This document shows, piece after piece, positions 26,404 to 36,045 of a stretch of DNA of 64,000 nucleotides. Positions within the stretch are counted from its first letter, which is position 1; each line of letters starts with the position of its first letter. Source of the stretch: Adiantum capillus-veneris. Its lineage: Eukaryota; Streptophyta; Polypodiopsida; Polypodiales; Pteridaceae. Made by a program: the position numbers and the translations under genes. A model generated the notes under the pieces. It made no database searches. It saw only the letters and a list, made by a program, of their open reading frames with translations, and had not been told where the DNA came from. The stretch is taken from positions 63,129,753-63,193,752 of the forward strand of contig CM043959.1 of the NCBI GenBank assembly GCA_014529385.2. Direction: 5' to 3'.

Positions 26404-27110
26404 ATGAAAGTCCTCTCATGGAATATCAAAGGGTTATCTGACCCTTCCAAAGCTAGAAAGATCAAAGCATGGATTGCTAACTACCCTGTAGAAGTGATAG
26501 GACTGCAGGAGATAAAGACAACGGGAGTCAAGCTCGATCAAAGACTCGGTGCCATATTCAGGGAACTTAAGTGGACATACTCCTCTCACTCGAAGGGCTC
26601 AGGAGGAACCGCCCTAGGAATCCCCAAAAGTTGTAAAACCAATCACAACCTCTCCTCGATAGGAGTATTGGGTAGCCTTGGCAATTGAAGCCCCCCTCCA
26701 ATGTACCCTAGTTTCAGTCTATGCAGGAGGTTCTTCCAGAGAGAGGACGGCTTTATGAAAAAACCTTAACAGTATACAAGGTCAGGTTATCATGTTCGGA
26801 GATTTCAACATGGTAGAAGATCTAGAGGACAGATATCAACGTAAAGGGCAAACCATGGGTGCTTCAGAAAGAAGGGAGTGGGACCTCCTCAAATCTAATT
26901 TGGAGCTTTGGGATGCGCGGATGCCTGGGGAATTCACCTGGCATAATTAATCCAAAGGGGAGAATGCCAGGAAAGCAAGGCTGGACAAATGTCTGATAGC
27001 TGTCTCACTGGCAAGGATTTTCAACCGCATCAAAGCCAAGCCTCTGCTTACCTCTTGTGCCTCGGACCACTACCCCCTAGTCATCACTATTGATGACAAA
27101 TGCAAAAAAA
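26404..27110 (+). pseudogene. LINE ORF2, endonuclease domain
   Basis: Nicks target DNA for target-primed reverse transcription. It starts MKVLSWNIKGLSDPSKARKI, the Asn-containing first motif of the exonuclease-endonuclease-phosphatase fold. VIGLQEIKTTG follows with the catalytic Glu. A frameshift at about 26,670 moves the reading to TLVSVYAGGSS, VIMFGDFNMVEDLEDR (Gly-Asp-x-Asn), ARLDKCLIA and SCASDHYPLVIT (Ser-Asp-His), all conserved blocks. A TAA replaces the residue after FTWHN (26,948). The active-site residues remain recognisable but the frame is broken. Confidence 0.9.
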
Positions 27111-28806
27111 TACGCAACCACACTGGTTTCACACTGACCCATCCCTCTTCCAGCTTGAAGAAGCGCGTGAAAGTGTCAAGGCCATATGGGTGCAAGAATT
27201 CTATAAAGTCTCTACCCCAGTGAAGGCCTGGGTGGAGTCCATTGCTAAAACCCAACACACCCTCATTAGCTATAGGAAAATGGTCTTGGAGATCAGAAGG
27301 AAAAGAAAAGACAGCATATACAACGCTTTAATTAACTTGGAATCCTTAAACAACCAAGACGGAGTAACATAGGACAAAATATCAGCTCTAAGACAGCAAT
27401 TAAGAGTAGAGGAAGAGCTCACCATCAAGAATACTGCAGACTTATTCAGAGTATGGTGGGCAAGAAAGATCAACAAGCCGACTAAGGAGATGTTCAAGCT
27501 CCTCAGAAAAAAGAACCAAAGGGAAACCATCCTGCTGTTACAGGGTCTGAATGGCAAAGCTTCATCGGAGGCTGAAAACTTGGAACTGGCCAAATCTTAT
27601 TTCTCGGACATGCTCAATCCCCTGGAGACAACGTCAGTGGCTAAAATTGAAGCTAGGGTACAGATAAAGAATTGTGGCAAAAAGGTCATCCCTCCTCTAA
27701 TTGCCTCCCAGTTGGACTTAGACTTATCAATTTGGGAAATCAAACGAGCCATGTACTCTCTCAAGATCAAGAAAATGCTAGGACTGGATGGATTGCTGGA
27801 TGAATTCTACCAAGCATTTCAGGATGTTATGGCACCTATTTGGTCCTGGTCTGGGAAGAAGCATTGGCTTATGGCACCCTACCTGTCCATATCAATACGA
27901 GAGTCATCAAGCTACTGCATAAAAAGGCTCCAAAGAAGACATCTCAAATTGGAGGCCACTAACTATGCTCAACGCGGCTTATAAAGTCTTCGCTAAAGCA
28001 ATTTCAATCATGATAATTCCAGCTCTTGCTGAATGGATCTCATCCAAACAAAAAGGTTTCATCAAAGGCAGAAGAATCATGGAGGCTATCATCGCAATGT
28101 GGGAAGGTATCGAGCATGCGGAAGAGTCAGATCAAGATTACGTCTTTGTGAAAGTCGTCTTCGACAAAGCGTATGATTGGCTAGAATGTTCCTTCCTCAT
28201 TGATTGCTTAGAAATGATAGGCTTTGGTCCAAAAGTGATCAGATTTGTCCTTACTCTTCTTGGTAATGCTAAGGCTAGAGTCTCTCTTAATAACTCCCTT
28301 TCCGAACCCTTCCCCCTTAGTCGATCTGTAAGACAAGGCTACCCACTGGGCCCCCTCCTATTCGCTATTGCAGCAGACTCTCTTAACTGGTTAATTAAAA
28401 GAAAAGTAGCCGAAGGCAGCATCAAAGGCATCTCCCTCCCCAAAGGGAAGCAATAGTGTCTAGTGCAATTTGCAGACAACACTAATGGCTTTCTCCACAA
28501 TGATGATCAATCACTTCGGGAGTTTTGGGAATGCTTACACATCTTCTGCACAGTCTCGGGCTGCAAAATCAACCACTCCAAAATAGGCATCAGAGCCTCG
28601 CGCTCCCCCCTCCCTAGGTGGATCCTCGAGCAAGGCTGATTGGTCCTATGGGATGGAGTGATATTTCGACTCCTAGGGATACCATTCGGGTTCAAAGTCA
28701 CCATGAAGCAAATGTGGGACTAGGTCCTGGAGAAATTTGCAGCTAAAATGAATCACTGGTTAGGATTCCAAGCAAACCTAGCAGGAAGGGCTTTGGTGAT
28801 CAAGTG
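27111..28806 (+). pseudogene. LINE ORF2, reverse transcriptase domain
   Basis: The segment to about 27,960 is the linker and RT start (IWEIKRAMYSLKIKKMLGLDG). Then QKGFIKGRRIMEAIIAMWEG, FVKVVFDKAYDWLECSFLID, PLSRSVRQGYPLGPLLFAIA, and after a TAG at 28,456 VQFADNTNGFLHN. Two catalytic aspartates are changed: family members have Lys-Leu-Asp at block A, here Lys-Val-Val; and Phe-Ala-Asp-Asp at block C, here Phe-Ala-Asp-Asn. Further stops and frameshifts (27,370; 27,960) occur. The sequence ends after LAGRALVIK, short of the usual C-terminal region. Confidence 0.9.
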
Positions 28807-28829
28807 ATGTTAAAATACTCTTCTTCTCA

Positions 28830-29020
28830 GGGGGGGGTAGGTGTGTGTGTGCTTATAAAAATAGGAAAATGGTATAACATTTATATCATCTAGGTGTGGT
28901 AGATTGGTTATGCCATTTCCCTCTTGAATAACAAGTCTCGAGCTCAACTCTCCTCCTCGGTTTAGGTCTTTTGGGATAGTTTCCTACGGAGTTAAAATAC
29001 TCTTCTTCTTCTTCTTCTTC
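28830..29020 (+). mobile_element. tRNA-related SINE candidate, copy 1
   Basis: GTGGTAGATTGGTTATGCC (about 28,900) resembles a pol III A-box, and GAGCTCAACTCTCC about 40 bp later resembles a degenerate B-box. The 3' half ends GGGATAGTTTCC ... GTTAAAATACTCTTCTTC and is clearly shared with the minus strand at 40.58-40.68 kb. The tail word GTTAAAATACTCTTCTTCT also occurs just upstream (28,809-28,827), either a target duplication or a tail of another copy. Confidence 0.55.
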
Positions 29021-29029
29021 GTCTTCTTC

Positions 29030-29152
29030 TGAAAGGGTGGTGGTAATGCGTGTGCTAGTCTCCACCCCACCGTGCTATCTTTTAGCCTCCCCCTAGTGTA
29101 CACATTGTCCAGCCGTGCCGGTGGCCTTGCCCATAGGACCCATGTCCTTACA
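29030..29152 (-). repeat. chromovirus 3' LTR (123 bp)
   Basis: On the minus strand it begins TGTAAGGACATGGG and ends CACCCTTTCA. The TATA-like word of the other LTR is mutated here (CTAAAAGATAG). Confidence 0.93.
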
Positions 29153-29168
29153 TTACCCCCCCCTTGGA
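29153..29168 (-). promoter_or_regulatory. polypurine tract
   Basis: Minus strand reads CCAAGGGGGGGGTAA immediately before the 3' LTR TGTAAGG, the primer site for plus-strand DNA synthesis. Confidence 0.85.
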
Positions 29169-29374
29169 GAATCGTTTTCGTCCTCGAAAACGAATGTAGG
29201 AAAACGTTTCTTAAGTGCGGAAACATTCTCCCATGTAGAACCTTCTTCAGGTCTATTTAGCCATTTGACCAACACCTCTCGTCTGACATGATGTCTGGTG
29301 CGAAGCTCATGAGAATCCAAAATCTTTTCGGGCTCATGAGGAATGCTTGGTGGTGCGATAAGGTCAACTAACAC
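29153..29374 (-). pseudogene. integrase C-terminal chromodomain
   Basis: Chromodomains steer integration toward modified histones. The frame reads EPEKILDSHELRTRHH then VLVKWLNRPEEGSTWENVS and LKKRFPTFVFEDE, matching the Val-Lys-Trp / Ser-Thr-Trp-Glu / Phe-Pro-x-Phe pattern of chromovirus integrase tails. It is separated from the integrase core by stops near 29,405 and 29,590 (at GHLRK and FKEGD). The open frame runs right up to the polypurine tract, as usual for this lineage. Confidence 0.9.
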
Positions 29375-30373
29375 ACCTGTGTCAATGACATGATCATTCT
29401 GTCCTAGCTATTTTCGTAAATGGCCAACATGAAAAACAGGATGATTTCGTGAGTGCTCTGGAAGAGCTAACTTATAGGCCACTTGACCTATACGTTTGAG
29501 AATGGTAAACGGTCCACAATAGCGAGGTGAAAGTTTAGCCACTTTTCCCGTTTTCAGACTTTCTGAATGCTCCGGAACTTTGAGGAAAACCTAGTCTCCT
29601 TCTTTGAAAGTAACAAGACGTCGATGCTCATCTGTGTACTTCTTATATCGATCTTGAGCTTGCTTAACATTCTGTCGAGCAACTCGAAGCATGTCAAAAT
29701 GGTCTTGGAGAAAATCCTTCGCTTGTTGTATCTTCTCCTTAGCCAATCCCACCGTAACTTGTGATCTAGGTTGAAATCCATACAAAAGCATAAATGGACT
29801 AAACCCTGTAGTCACATGCTTTGAACTATTATAAGCAAATTCCAATATAGGTAAGTAGTCTTCCCAATTGGGTTGCTTCTTGCTAACGTATGCTCGTAGC
29901 ATATCCTCTAGCACTTGATTAACTCTTTCGGTTTGACCATCCGTTTCTGGATGATCATTCGTACTTAGATTAAGTTTAGTTTCCAGCTTTTGGAACACAG
30001 CTCTCCATAAGTGATTATCGAACTTTCGATCTCTGTCACTAATGATACTAGCTGGAAGATTGTAGAGTTTATATATACGCTCTAAAAATAATCGTGCTAA
30101 TTCCGGTGTCTTAACCGTAATCTTAGTGGGAATGAATCGACCCATCTTTGTGAGACGGTCTACAACTGCCCAAATGGCATCATGGCCACGATTTGTAGTA
30201 GGTAGTCCTACTACAAAATCCATAGAGATACTCTCCCACTTACCTTGTAGAATCTCTAAAGGATGTAAAAGGCCACCTACCTTGAGGCGCTCTGCCTTAT
30301 TAACTTGGCACTATTGGCAGTTTAGTACATACTCTTGAACATCATGATATAAGCCCGGCCAATAAAATTGCCG
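29375..30373 (-). pseudogene. chromovirus integrase core
   Basis: Catalyses insertion of the cDNA. It contains the end of the HHCC finger (CQVNKAERL after a stop in the Cys pair region), then MDFVVGLPTTNRGHDAIWAV with the first Asp, IISDRDRKFDNHLW with the second, and NDHPETDGQTERVNQ with the Glu, so the DDE triad is intact. GFQPRSQVTV and the C-terminal GPFTILKRIGQVAYKL / HPVFHVGHLRK follow. Stops occur at about 30,315-30,360, 29,590 (Trp to stop is likely) and 29,405. Confidence 0.93.
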
Positions 30374-30935
30374 TCAAACTAAGACATACGTCTTACGTAT
30401 ACCTGGATGACCAGCACTTGGACTATCGTGACACTCAAATAAGATTTGGCGCTTAGTGTCTGAGTCCTTTAGCACACATACTCTACCTTTGTGGAGTAAG
30501 TAGGCATCATCAATGGAAAAATTCGTCCATCGCTTAAGCTCTTCCTGAGTAGGGGTGGAGCTCTGTGTGTTGGAGTTTCTATTTGCGCGTGCAGAGACAT
30601 GTTGATCTAGCTGTTCAGAGACATGTGAGTGTGAGGGATCCCTTTTTAAAACTGCACTCCACACTTTAGCATATGATTGATCTTGTGCACACTTGCCACG
30701 TAATGACTCCAAAAATCCACTCTTTAGTTCCGTGAAAGCAAGTGAATTAATCTGAGGCATCCGACTTAGTGCATCCGCTACTACATTATATCGCCCCTTG
30801 AGGTATCGTAGCTTACAATCATATCTTGAAGGATTTCTACCCATCTAGCTTTACGACCCTTCAAGTCTGTTTGAGTAGTAAACCATTTGATACTCTCATG
30901 GTCAAAAACTACTTCAAACTCGGCACCATATAAAT
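30374..30935 (-). pseudogene. RNase H end, linker and integrase zinc-finger start
   Basis: Reads LKGRYNVVADALSRMPQ, the strongly conserved end of the RNase H region of gypsy Pol. A linker follows, then KRQILFECHDSPSAGHPGIRKT, the His-His half of the integrase zinc finger. A frameshift at about 30,835 separates it from the preceding reading (GAEFEVVFDHESIKWF), and a TGA sits after ALRKW at about 30,938. Confidence 0.9.
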
Positions 30936-30939
30936 AGTG

Positions 30940-31194
30940 TCACCACTTTCGTAAAGCATGAATTATGGCATAGAGCTCTCTCTCATAGACAGAATAATTA
31001 TGTTGAGCTCTATTCAACTTTTTACTTTCAAAGGTTATAGGTCTTCCCTCCTGGAGAAGTACCGCACCAATGGCTTTATCACTAGCATCAGTCTCTACCA
31101 CAAACGGTTTAAGTGGGTCGACGATTGCTAGGATGGGAGCAGTGGCTATAGCTACCTTGAGCTGTTCGAAACTGCTTTTTTGGGCTTCTTCCAA
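30940..31194 (-). pseudogene. chromovirus RNase H
   Basis: Degrades RNA in RNA-DNA hybrids during reverse transcription. It reads [35 protein letters not shown] with the first catalytic Asp, ITFESKKLNRAQHNYSVYER with the Glu, and ELYAIIHALRKW. A one-base frameshift separates it from RT (overlap at 31,152-31,194), and a TGA ends it where relatives have Arg. Confidence 0.93.
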
Positions 31195-31960
31195 GAAAAG
31201 GTCTTACTTTTTTCTTTAAGTTGATCCGTCATAGGAACAGTGATTTTGGCATAGTCACGGATATACTGTTGATAAAATCTAGCCATGCCCAAAAATATTT
31301 GAAGCTCCTCAACTGTGTTGGGATGTGGCCATCGAAGAATGGCAGCGAGCTTGTCAGTGTCCATCTTGATGCCATAATAAGAGATCACATGACCGAGGTA
31401 AAGTATCTCTGTTGTAAAGAAAACGCACTTGCTTTGCTTAGCATACAACGCATTAGCTCGTAGCTGTTCAAACACTAATCGTAAGTGTTCTATATGTTCA
31501 TCTTCAGTCTTACTGTAAATGAGAATATCATCAAGGAAAACCACAACAAATTTTCTAAGATAGGGATGTAAGACACTATCCATGAGTGTCATAAATGTAG
31601 ATGGAGCATTGGTTAGACCAAAAGACATAACCAAAAATTCAAAATACCCGAACCGTGTTCTAAAGGCAGTTTTGGAGATATCTTGCAATAGGATACGTAC
31701 CTGGTGGTATCCTGAACGAAGATCTATCTTTGTATAGTATCTTGCCCCGTGGAGTTGATCAAACAACTCATCCACTCGAGGCAGAGGATACTTGTTCTTG
31801 ATGGTTATCGCATTTAATCCGCGATAATCTACGCACATGCGCAAAGTACCATCTTTCTTTTTTACCAATAGACTTGGTGATGCCCAAGGTGAAGTGCTAG
31901 GTCTAATTAAACTACAAGCGAGGTAGTCACCAACTAACTCTCAACCTCCTTGGGTTTTTT
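31152..31960 (-). pseudogene. chromovirus reverse transcriptase
   Basis: Copies element RNA into DNA. Open frame from [20 protein letters not shown] through [50 protein letters not shown] (catalytic Asp-Asp intact) and [13 protein letters not shown] to the connection region. Upstream residues ([13 protein letters not shown], about 31,870-31,900) are in frame, but a frameshift near 31,935 breaks the link to protease. The best-preserved gene of the element. Confidence 0.95.
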
Positions 31961-32167
31961 AGCACTCATATGATAAGGTGGTTTACTCATCAGTTTAGTG
32001 CCTGACAAGACATCTATGCCATGATGCACATCACGTGTAGGGGGTAAACCCCCTAGTAAATCACTTGAGAACACATCACTATACTCCGTGAGTAAGTGAG
32101 TCAACTTTTTCCGTGCAAAAGGAGAAAGTAAACTAGAGTTATGCTGGGATGGAGAATCTTGTAATTC

Positions 32168-32839
32168 CTATAATGCTTGTTTTACAACAGTTGCACGTTG
32201 CTCTATAGAATTTAAACTGAGAGCACTTTGCTCGTTAGATTTGTTAACACTTTGTTTATCAGTAGAATTCATTGCTCTTTGCATACCATTAGTAGAATTC
32301 ATTGCACTTTGCATACCATTACTAGAATTCACCGCACTTTGCTCTTGAGAATTCACGAGACTTGGAGACAAGCAGTAACACAAAAAGACTTCATCTATTA
32401 AATTTGCTTTCTGCAAAATAGAAAGCTCGGCTGTACATATAAGAGGTGCAGATGGTATATTTTTCTCACCAAGAAAAAGAACATGTTTAGCATTGGCCAT
32501 AAAGGATAAGGATTTGTGTTCATAGCTAGTGTGAAATGTGTTTCCTAAACCATACAGCCACTCCCGTCCTAAAACTACATCAGCACGGTCCATGTTCATA
32601 ACTTGGAAGTCAAGGGTCATCGTATGATCTTGAACAATATCAACCCCTTGAACTACCGTGTCACATACTTCTTTATCATTGCCAGACATCTGCTCCACCA
32701 CGTACTTGTGAGAGCAGGGAGTCTGTGTAAGCTTCAATTTCTTGAATAGCTTATAGTTCAAGAAGTTATGAGTTGCACCATCATCCACTAAAATACGACG
32801 AACACGTTGTCCGTTAATAGTGCCATGCATGCGAATCAA
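32168..32839 (-). pseudogene. chromovirus aspartic protease
   Basis: Processes the Gag-Pol polyprotein. The active-site triad normally Asp-Ser/Thr-Gly reads ILVDDGATHNFLN, so Ser is replaced by Asp, probably inactivating. Flap and C-terminal blocks (DFQVMNMDRADVVLGREWL) are present. The downstream linker holds a threefold repeat of a Met-Asn-Ser-x-x-Gly-Met-Gln-type unit (about 32,240-32,350). It ends at a stop at 32,168. Confidence 0.85.
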
Positions 32840-32860
32840 ATCATGGGTGCCAAAGGTGGG

Positions 32861-33068
32861 CTACCACATTGAAGCATGCACACAACACTTGTGCTTTTCT
32901 TCCATATGAAGAACCTCTACAACACAATATTTAGGAGATGAATCTAATGTGAGGCGTTGCACCGTGTGCATGGCCTTTTCTTTGCCTTGCAAAAGAGAAA
33001 AATCTTTCTTGTTATGTTGGTCCGAAAGACATCTAAAACACAAATTGTGTTTCTTTGCACGCTCAAAA
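32861..33068 (-). pseudogene. Gag zinc knuckle region
   Basis: In a frame different from Gag, the reading CFRCLSDQHNKKDF has Cys-Cys-His correctly spaced but Phe where the last Cys of CX2CX4HX4C belongs. The Gag frame stops near 33,069, so a frameshift lies between Gag and knuckle. Confidence 0.8.
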
Positions 33069-34112
33069 TCAGCAGTGTTGAGAGACCCACGTACGCGGAG
33101 TATCTTGTGATTGCTTAGGCTTCTTAGCCTCTTGTGGGCGTGGAGAGGTAGATTGTCTCTTATTCCTTGTGGAACGTGTGGGAGATCTACCTCGCCATTG
33201 GCTCTTAGCCACATTGCTCTTAGCAAAAGTATTCTTAGAGTAGGGAACATTTCCTTTCCTCTCTTGGTCATCATCATATCTTTGTGCATGACTAATGGCT
33301 TCTTCCAAAGTTTTTGGATGTTGGGTCTTGACATGAAGACAATAGTCTTTGTCAAGACCCCTATTAAAACCCCGTAACTTTTGTAATTCATCTAGACCTT
33401 CTAGTTTTAATTCGATTTCTCGATACTTTGAAAGGTACTGTGTGAGAGAGAGGCCAGACATGCGGCATGCAGCCCATGCTAACCAATTCTTATCTTCTTC
33501 ATTGGAGTCCAAAACCTCTTTGGAGAAAGAAGCTTGAAACGCAGCCCAAGACGGAGGACGAGCATCTATTGGAAATGTCATCCACCACTTATAGGCCTTG
33601 CCTTTAAGAGATAGACTTGTTTCCACGGCCGTCTTTATATCCGGGGTGTGTCTCAATCTATGAATATCACTCCATTTGTGTAAGAACATATTGACCGCAT
33701 CCTTGTTGCGATCACTCTCTTCCCCATGAAACTCAAGAATGGTGATATTCTTAAGTAATGCATTGCTATCTTCTGTAGCACTTGTCTCTTGGACTCCTTG
33801 AGTCGTGCGAGCTTGGTTTCCTTGAACTGGGCCACTTGTGGCTCCTTGAGTTGTCTGTGAATTCATAAATTTCACAAGTAACTCTGTAAGATTGGTAACA
33901 TTTTCATTGAGTGCAGAGAGGTTTCTTTCAAGTACACTTTGGCGATGTTCCAAAGTTTTGAAAGAAGCCATCTCTACAAGCCCATGATCTCCTAGATCAT
34001 CATCATCATGTATATTAGCGTCAGCAGCACCCGTGGTGCCCTGATTTTGATCTACGTACTCAAAATCAAACGTGTGTGTAGGTGGGATATCCTCAATGGA
34101 CATGGTAAACAC
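33069..34112 (-). CDS. chromovirus Gag (capsid)
   Basis: Forms the virus-like particle. 347 codons from an ATG at 34,112 (a second, MSIEDIPP, lies three codons in). Acidic N-terminus, a coiled-coil-like stretch (ASFKTLEHRQSVLERNLSAL), then the retrotransposon gag domain at about residues 140-290: NMFLHKWSDIHRLRH, LKGKAYKWWMTFP, SWAAFQASFSKE, LTQYLSKYREIELKL and LKGF-like RGFNRGLDKDY. The basic C-terminus (RGRSPTRSTRNKRQS) fits nucleic-acid binding. The frame itself is intact, but its C-terminal end is frameshifted relative to the zinc knuckle. Confidence 0.93.
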   Translation of the reverse strand: MFTMSIEDIPPTHTFDFEYVDQNQGTTGAADANIHDDDDLGDHGLVEMASFKTLEHRQSVLERNLSALNENVTNLTELLVKFMNSQTTQGATSGPVQGNQARTTQGVQETSATEDSNALLKNITILEFHGEESDRNKDAVNMFLHKWSDIHRLRHTPDIKTAVETSLSLKGKAYKWWMTFPIDARPPSWAAFQASFSKEVLDSNEEDKNWLAWAACRMSGLSLTQYLSKYREIELKLEGLDELQKLRGFNRGLDKDYCLHVKTQHPKTLEEAISHAQRYDDDQERKGNVPYSKNTFAKSNVAKSQWRGRSPTRSTRNKRQSTSPRPQEAKKPKQSQDTPRTWVSQHC

Positions 34113-34481
34113 ACACTAATGCAAAGAGAGAAAAAGAAACGACAACTTGTACCTTGAGAAATTGAAGTCTTTGTGTTTTGTATGCTCCGCGATTTGCGTT
34201 ACATACGAACCTCGCCTTGTGAAAATTTGAGTGCTTGACTTGTCGTTCCTTGTAAGAACACTATTGATTCTTCTTCACAAAAACTCGTCATTTTTGTGAA
34301 GGCTTTTGTTCACTTTAAAACTACCTCATTGAGGAAAAAAGAATTTTTGGAGGAAAACTTGCCTTCCTCCAAGAAGTGAAAAGGAAGGGTAAACCTACTT
34401 TCTTAAAGTTTGAAGCTTTCCCTTTCCTTCTAGTTTTTCTTTCAACATAAGTAAACTATCTTTCCTTGTTCTACACAACAA

Positions 34482-34556
34482 GGGCCAATAGCTTGACGGT
34501 AAAGTGTTTGCCTCTTACCCTCATGGGGTGGATTCAACCTTCCTTCATGCAAGGGT
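34482..34556 (+). other. tRNA-like sequence in chromovirus leader
   Basis: GGGCCAATAGCTTGACGGTA resembles a tRNA acceptor/D-arm with A-box, and GGTGGATTCAACC about 45 bp on resembles a B-box arm. The cloverleaf does not close properly, so a functional tRNA is unlikely. It may be a SINE head in the opposite strand to the host element. Confidence 0.3.
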
Positions 34557-34830
34557 TAAGCGGACCTTCCTTTGCACACAGCCAACGGAAGCCTTTGGAG
34601 CCTCGATGTCGTCGAGTTGTCGATCGAGTTTTCCTTGGTTGTGCGATGTGGAGGGCGTAGATGGGGTGGTCGCGGTGGACTGTCGCTGTCTGTCCACGTG
34701 CTACTCGCACAGAAAACTGTGCCTATCTTCTTTTTGCTGCACAGCGGAGACGCCGCTGTCTCCGGAACGTGGGAGACAAGAAGGTCGTCACACGCACATG
34801 CAAGCCTCTTTTAGCCTCCTCCCAAAAATA

Positions 34831-34842
34831 GCTCGGATACCA
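34831..34842 (-). promoter_or_regulatory. primer binding site (initiator Met tRNA)
   Basis: Minus strand TGGTATCCGAGC differs by one base from TGGTATCAGAGC, the plant tRNA-iMet complement, and lies one base inside the 5' LTR. Confidence 0.9.
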
Positions 34843-34843
34843 G

Positions 34844-34965
34844 TGAAAGGGTGGTGGTAATGCATATGCTAGTCTCCACCCAACCGTGCTATCTTATAGC
34901 CTCCCCCTAACGTACACACTGTCCGGCCATGCCGGTGGCCTTGCCCATAGGACCCATGTCCTTAC

Positions 34966-34966
<1 letters not shown>
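34844..34966 (-). repeat. chromovirus 5' LTR (123 bp)
   Basis: Begins TGTAAGG and ends CCTTTCA on the minus strand. GGCTATAAGATAGC (about 34,887-34,900) is a plausible TATA box. Confidence 0.93.
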
Positions 34967-34969
<3 letters not shown>

Positions 34970-35020
<51 letters not shown>

Positions 35021-35135
35021 CTATCTCTTTCTACCTTAGTGATCTCTCCTCTCCATAGTTCCTTGGTCGTGTATGTGGCGCTGTAGGTGCTCGTTGGTGT
35101 CTGAGGATCTTATCAAGGTTGAGCCTGATTGAAGT
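34970..35135. repeat. (CT)n-anchored repeat, copy 1
   Basis: (CT)n at 34,971-35,013, then TATCTCTTTCTACCTTAGTG ... GAGGATCTTATC. Recurs at 35,521-35,660. Confidence 0.8.
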
Positions 35136-35254
35136 TGGGATGTACATCAATTCCGAGGCCACTTCATGTCTTCAATGAATCTTCCACCATGTGTTCAGAC
35201 ATGATATCAGTTCCTAATTAGATGACACGACCATCATGGATGCTTGGTAGTGGC

Positions 35255-35337
35255 TGATCCAATCTTCTTTTGGGCCAAGTTGAGGGAGAAGAGGTTGATC
35301 CAGTCCTGTTTTGGGCTCGATTGAGGGAGAAGGAGCT
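35255..35337. repeat. 41-bp tandem duplication
   Basis: TGATCCAATCTTCTTTTGGG...GAGGGAGAAGAGGT is followed directly by TGATCCAGTCCTGTTTTGGG...GAGGGAGAAGGAGCT. Confidence 0.85.
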
Positions 35338-35520
35338 AGTTGGGTTATTCCTAGTTTTTCAAGGTTGGGACTGATTCGCCTATGTAGAGGGTATGGACCA
35401 TCGTCTATGACCTCTATATATTATCCTTGACTACCCCAACCTATGTTCCCTCATGGGAATCCTGGAGCACCCTTGGTCACTTATATTGATAGTTTATTAT
35501 CAGCATGGAGAGCCTTTCCC

Positions 35521-35554
<34 letters not shown>

Positions 35555-35665
35555 GTTAGATATCTAGTCTCTTTCTATCTTAGTGATCTCTTCTCTCCAC
35601 ATTTACCTTGTTCATGGATGTGGTGTTGTGGGTGCTCTCTAGTGTTAGAGGATCTTATCGGAGAA
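35521..35665. repeat. (CT)n-anchored repeat, copy 2
   Basis: (CT)n at 35,522-35,550, then the same words as copy 1 (CTCTTTCTATCTTAGTGATC ... AGAGGATCTTATC). Confidence 0.8.
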
Positions 35666-35713
35666 GCTAGGTTAGAAAGATGATGAATCACCTTAGGGAA
35701 TGCCCACACACCC

Positions 35714-35733
35714 GGGGGGGGGGGGGGGGGGGG
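35714..35733. repeat. poly-G tract (20 bp)
   Basis: 20 consecutive G; candidate length-variable site. Confidence 0.9.
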
Positions 35734-35947
35734 ATTTGTAATTGTTATGGATTACCCCTCTCTACCCCGTAGCCGCACTTTAAAAGGGTTCTATTAGAAA
35801 TGGGCATGTTACCACCTATCTTTTCTACGTGAGTTGAGCTTGTCGCATCACATTTTGTCAATTAATCCTGCCAATCACCCCCTCCCATGGAGGCCCCCTC
35901 TTATTATAATCGTGCATTGTGGCAAAGCTGCCAGCATGGTTTAGAGA

Positions 35948-36008
35948 GAGAGGAAACTATCCCAAGATATCATCCGACGAGAGAGAGAATCGAAGCGTAA
36001 GGAGTCAG
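35948..36008 (-). mobile_element. SINE candidate fragment, copy 2
   Basis: Minus strand has GCTTCGATTCTC (B-box like), CGTCGGATGATATCTTGGG and ATAGTTTCC, matching the 3' half of the copies at 28.9 and 40.6 kb. Truncated at both ends by GA-rich sequence. Confidence 0.5.
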
Positions 36009-36045
36009 TCTCTTAATACGCGCGTCCAACTTCAATACAAGGTCT

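Larger units (their letters stand above)
29030..34966 (-). mobile_element. chromovirus (Ty3/gypsy) with 123-bp LTRs
   Basis: Minus-strand LTR retrotransposon, 5.94 kb. The two 123-bp LTRs (29,030-29,152; 34,844-34,966) differ at nine positions (7.3%) by eye. They are flanked by the 5-bp duplication TCTTC (29,025-29,029; 34,967-34,971). Order on the minus strand: 5' LTR, PBS, gag, zinc knuckle, protease, RT, RNase H, integrase, chromodomain, PPT, 3' LTR. Lesions in nearly every gene make it defective. The flanks are CT/CTT-rich, so the duplication alone is weak evidence, but LTR, PBS and PPT all agree. Confidence 0.95.

Noticed and set aside
34482-34556. Functional tRNA gene
   Set aside because: A-box and B-box resemblance only; acceptor stem and anticodon arm do not pair acceptably.
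29030-34966. Endogenous pararetrovirus (caulimovirid)
   Set aside because: LTRs, target duplication, integrase and chromodomain show a Ty3/gypsy chromovirus; no movement protein seen.
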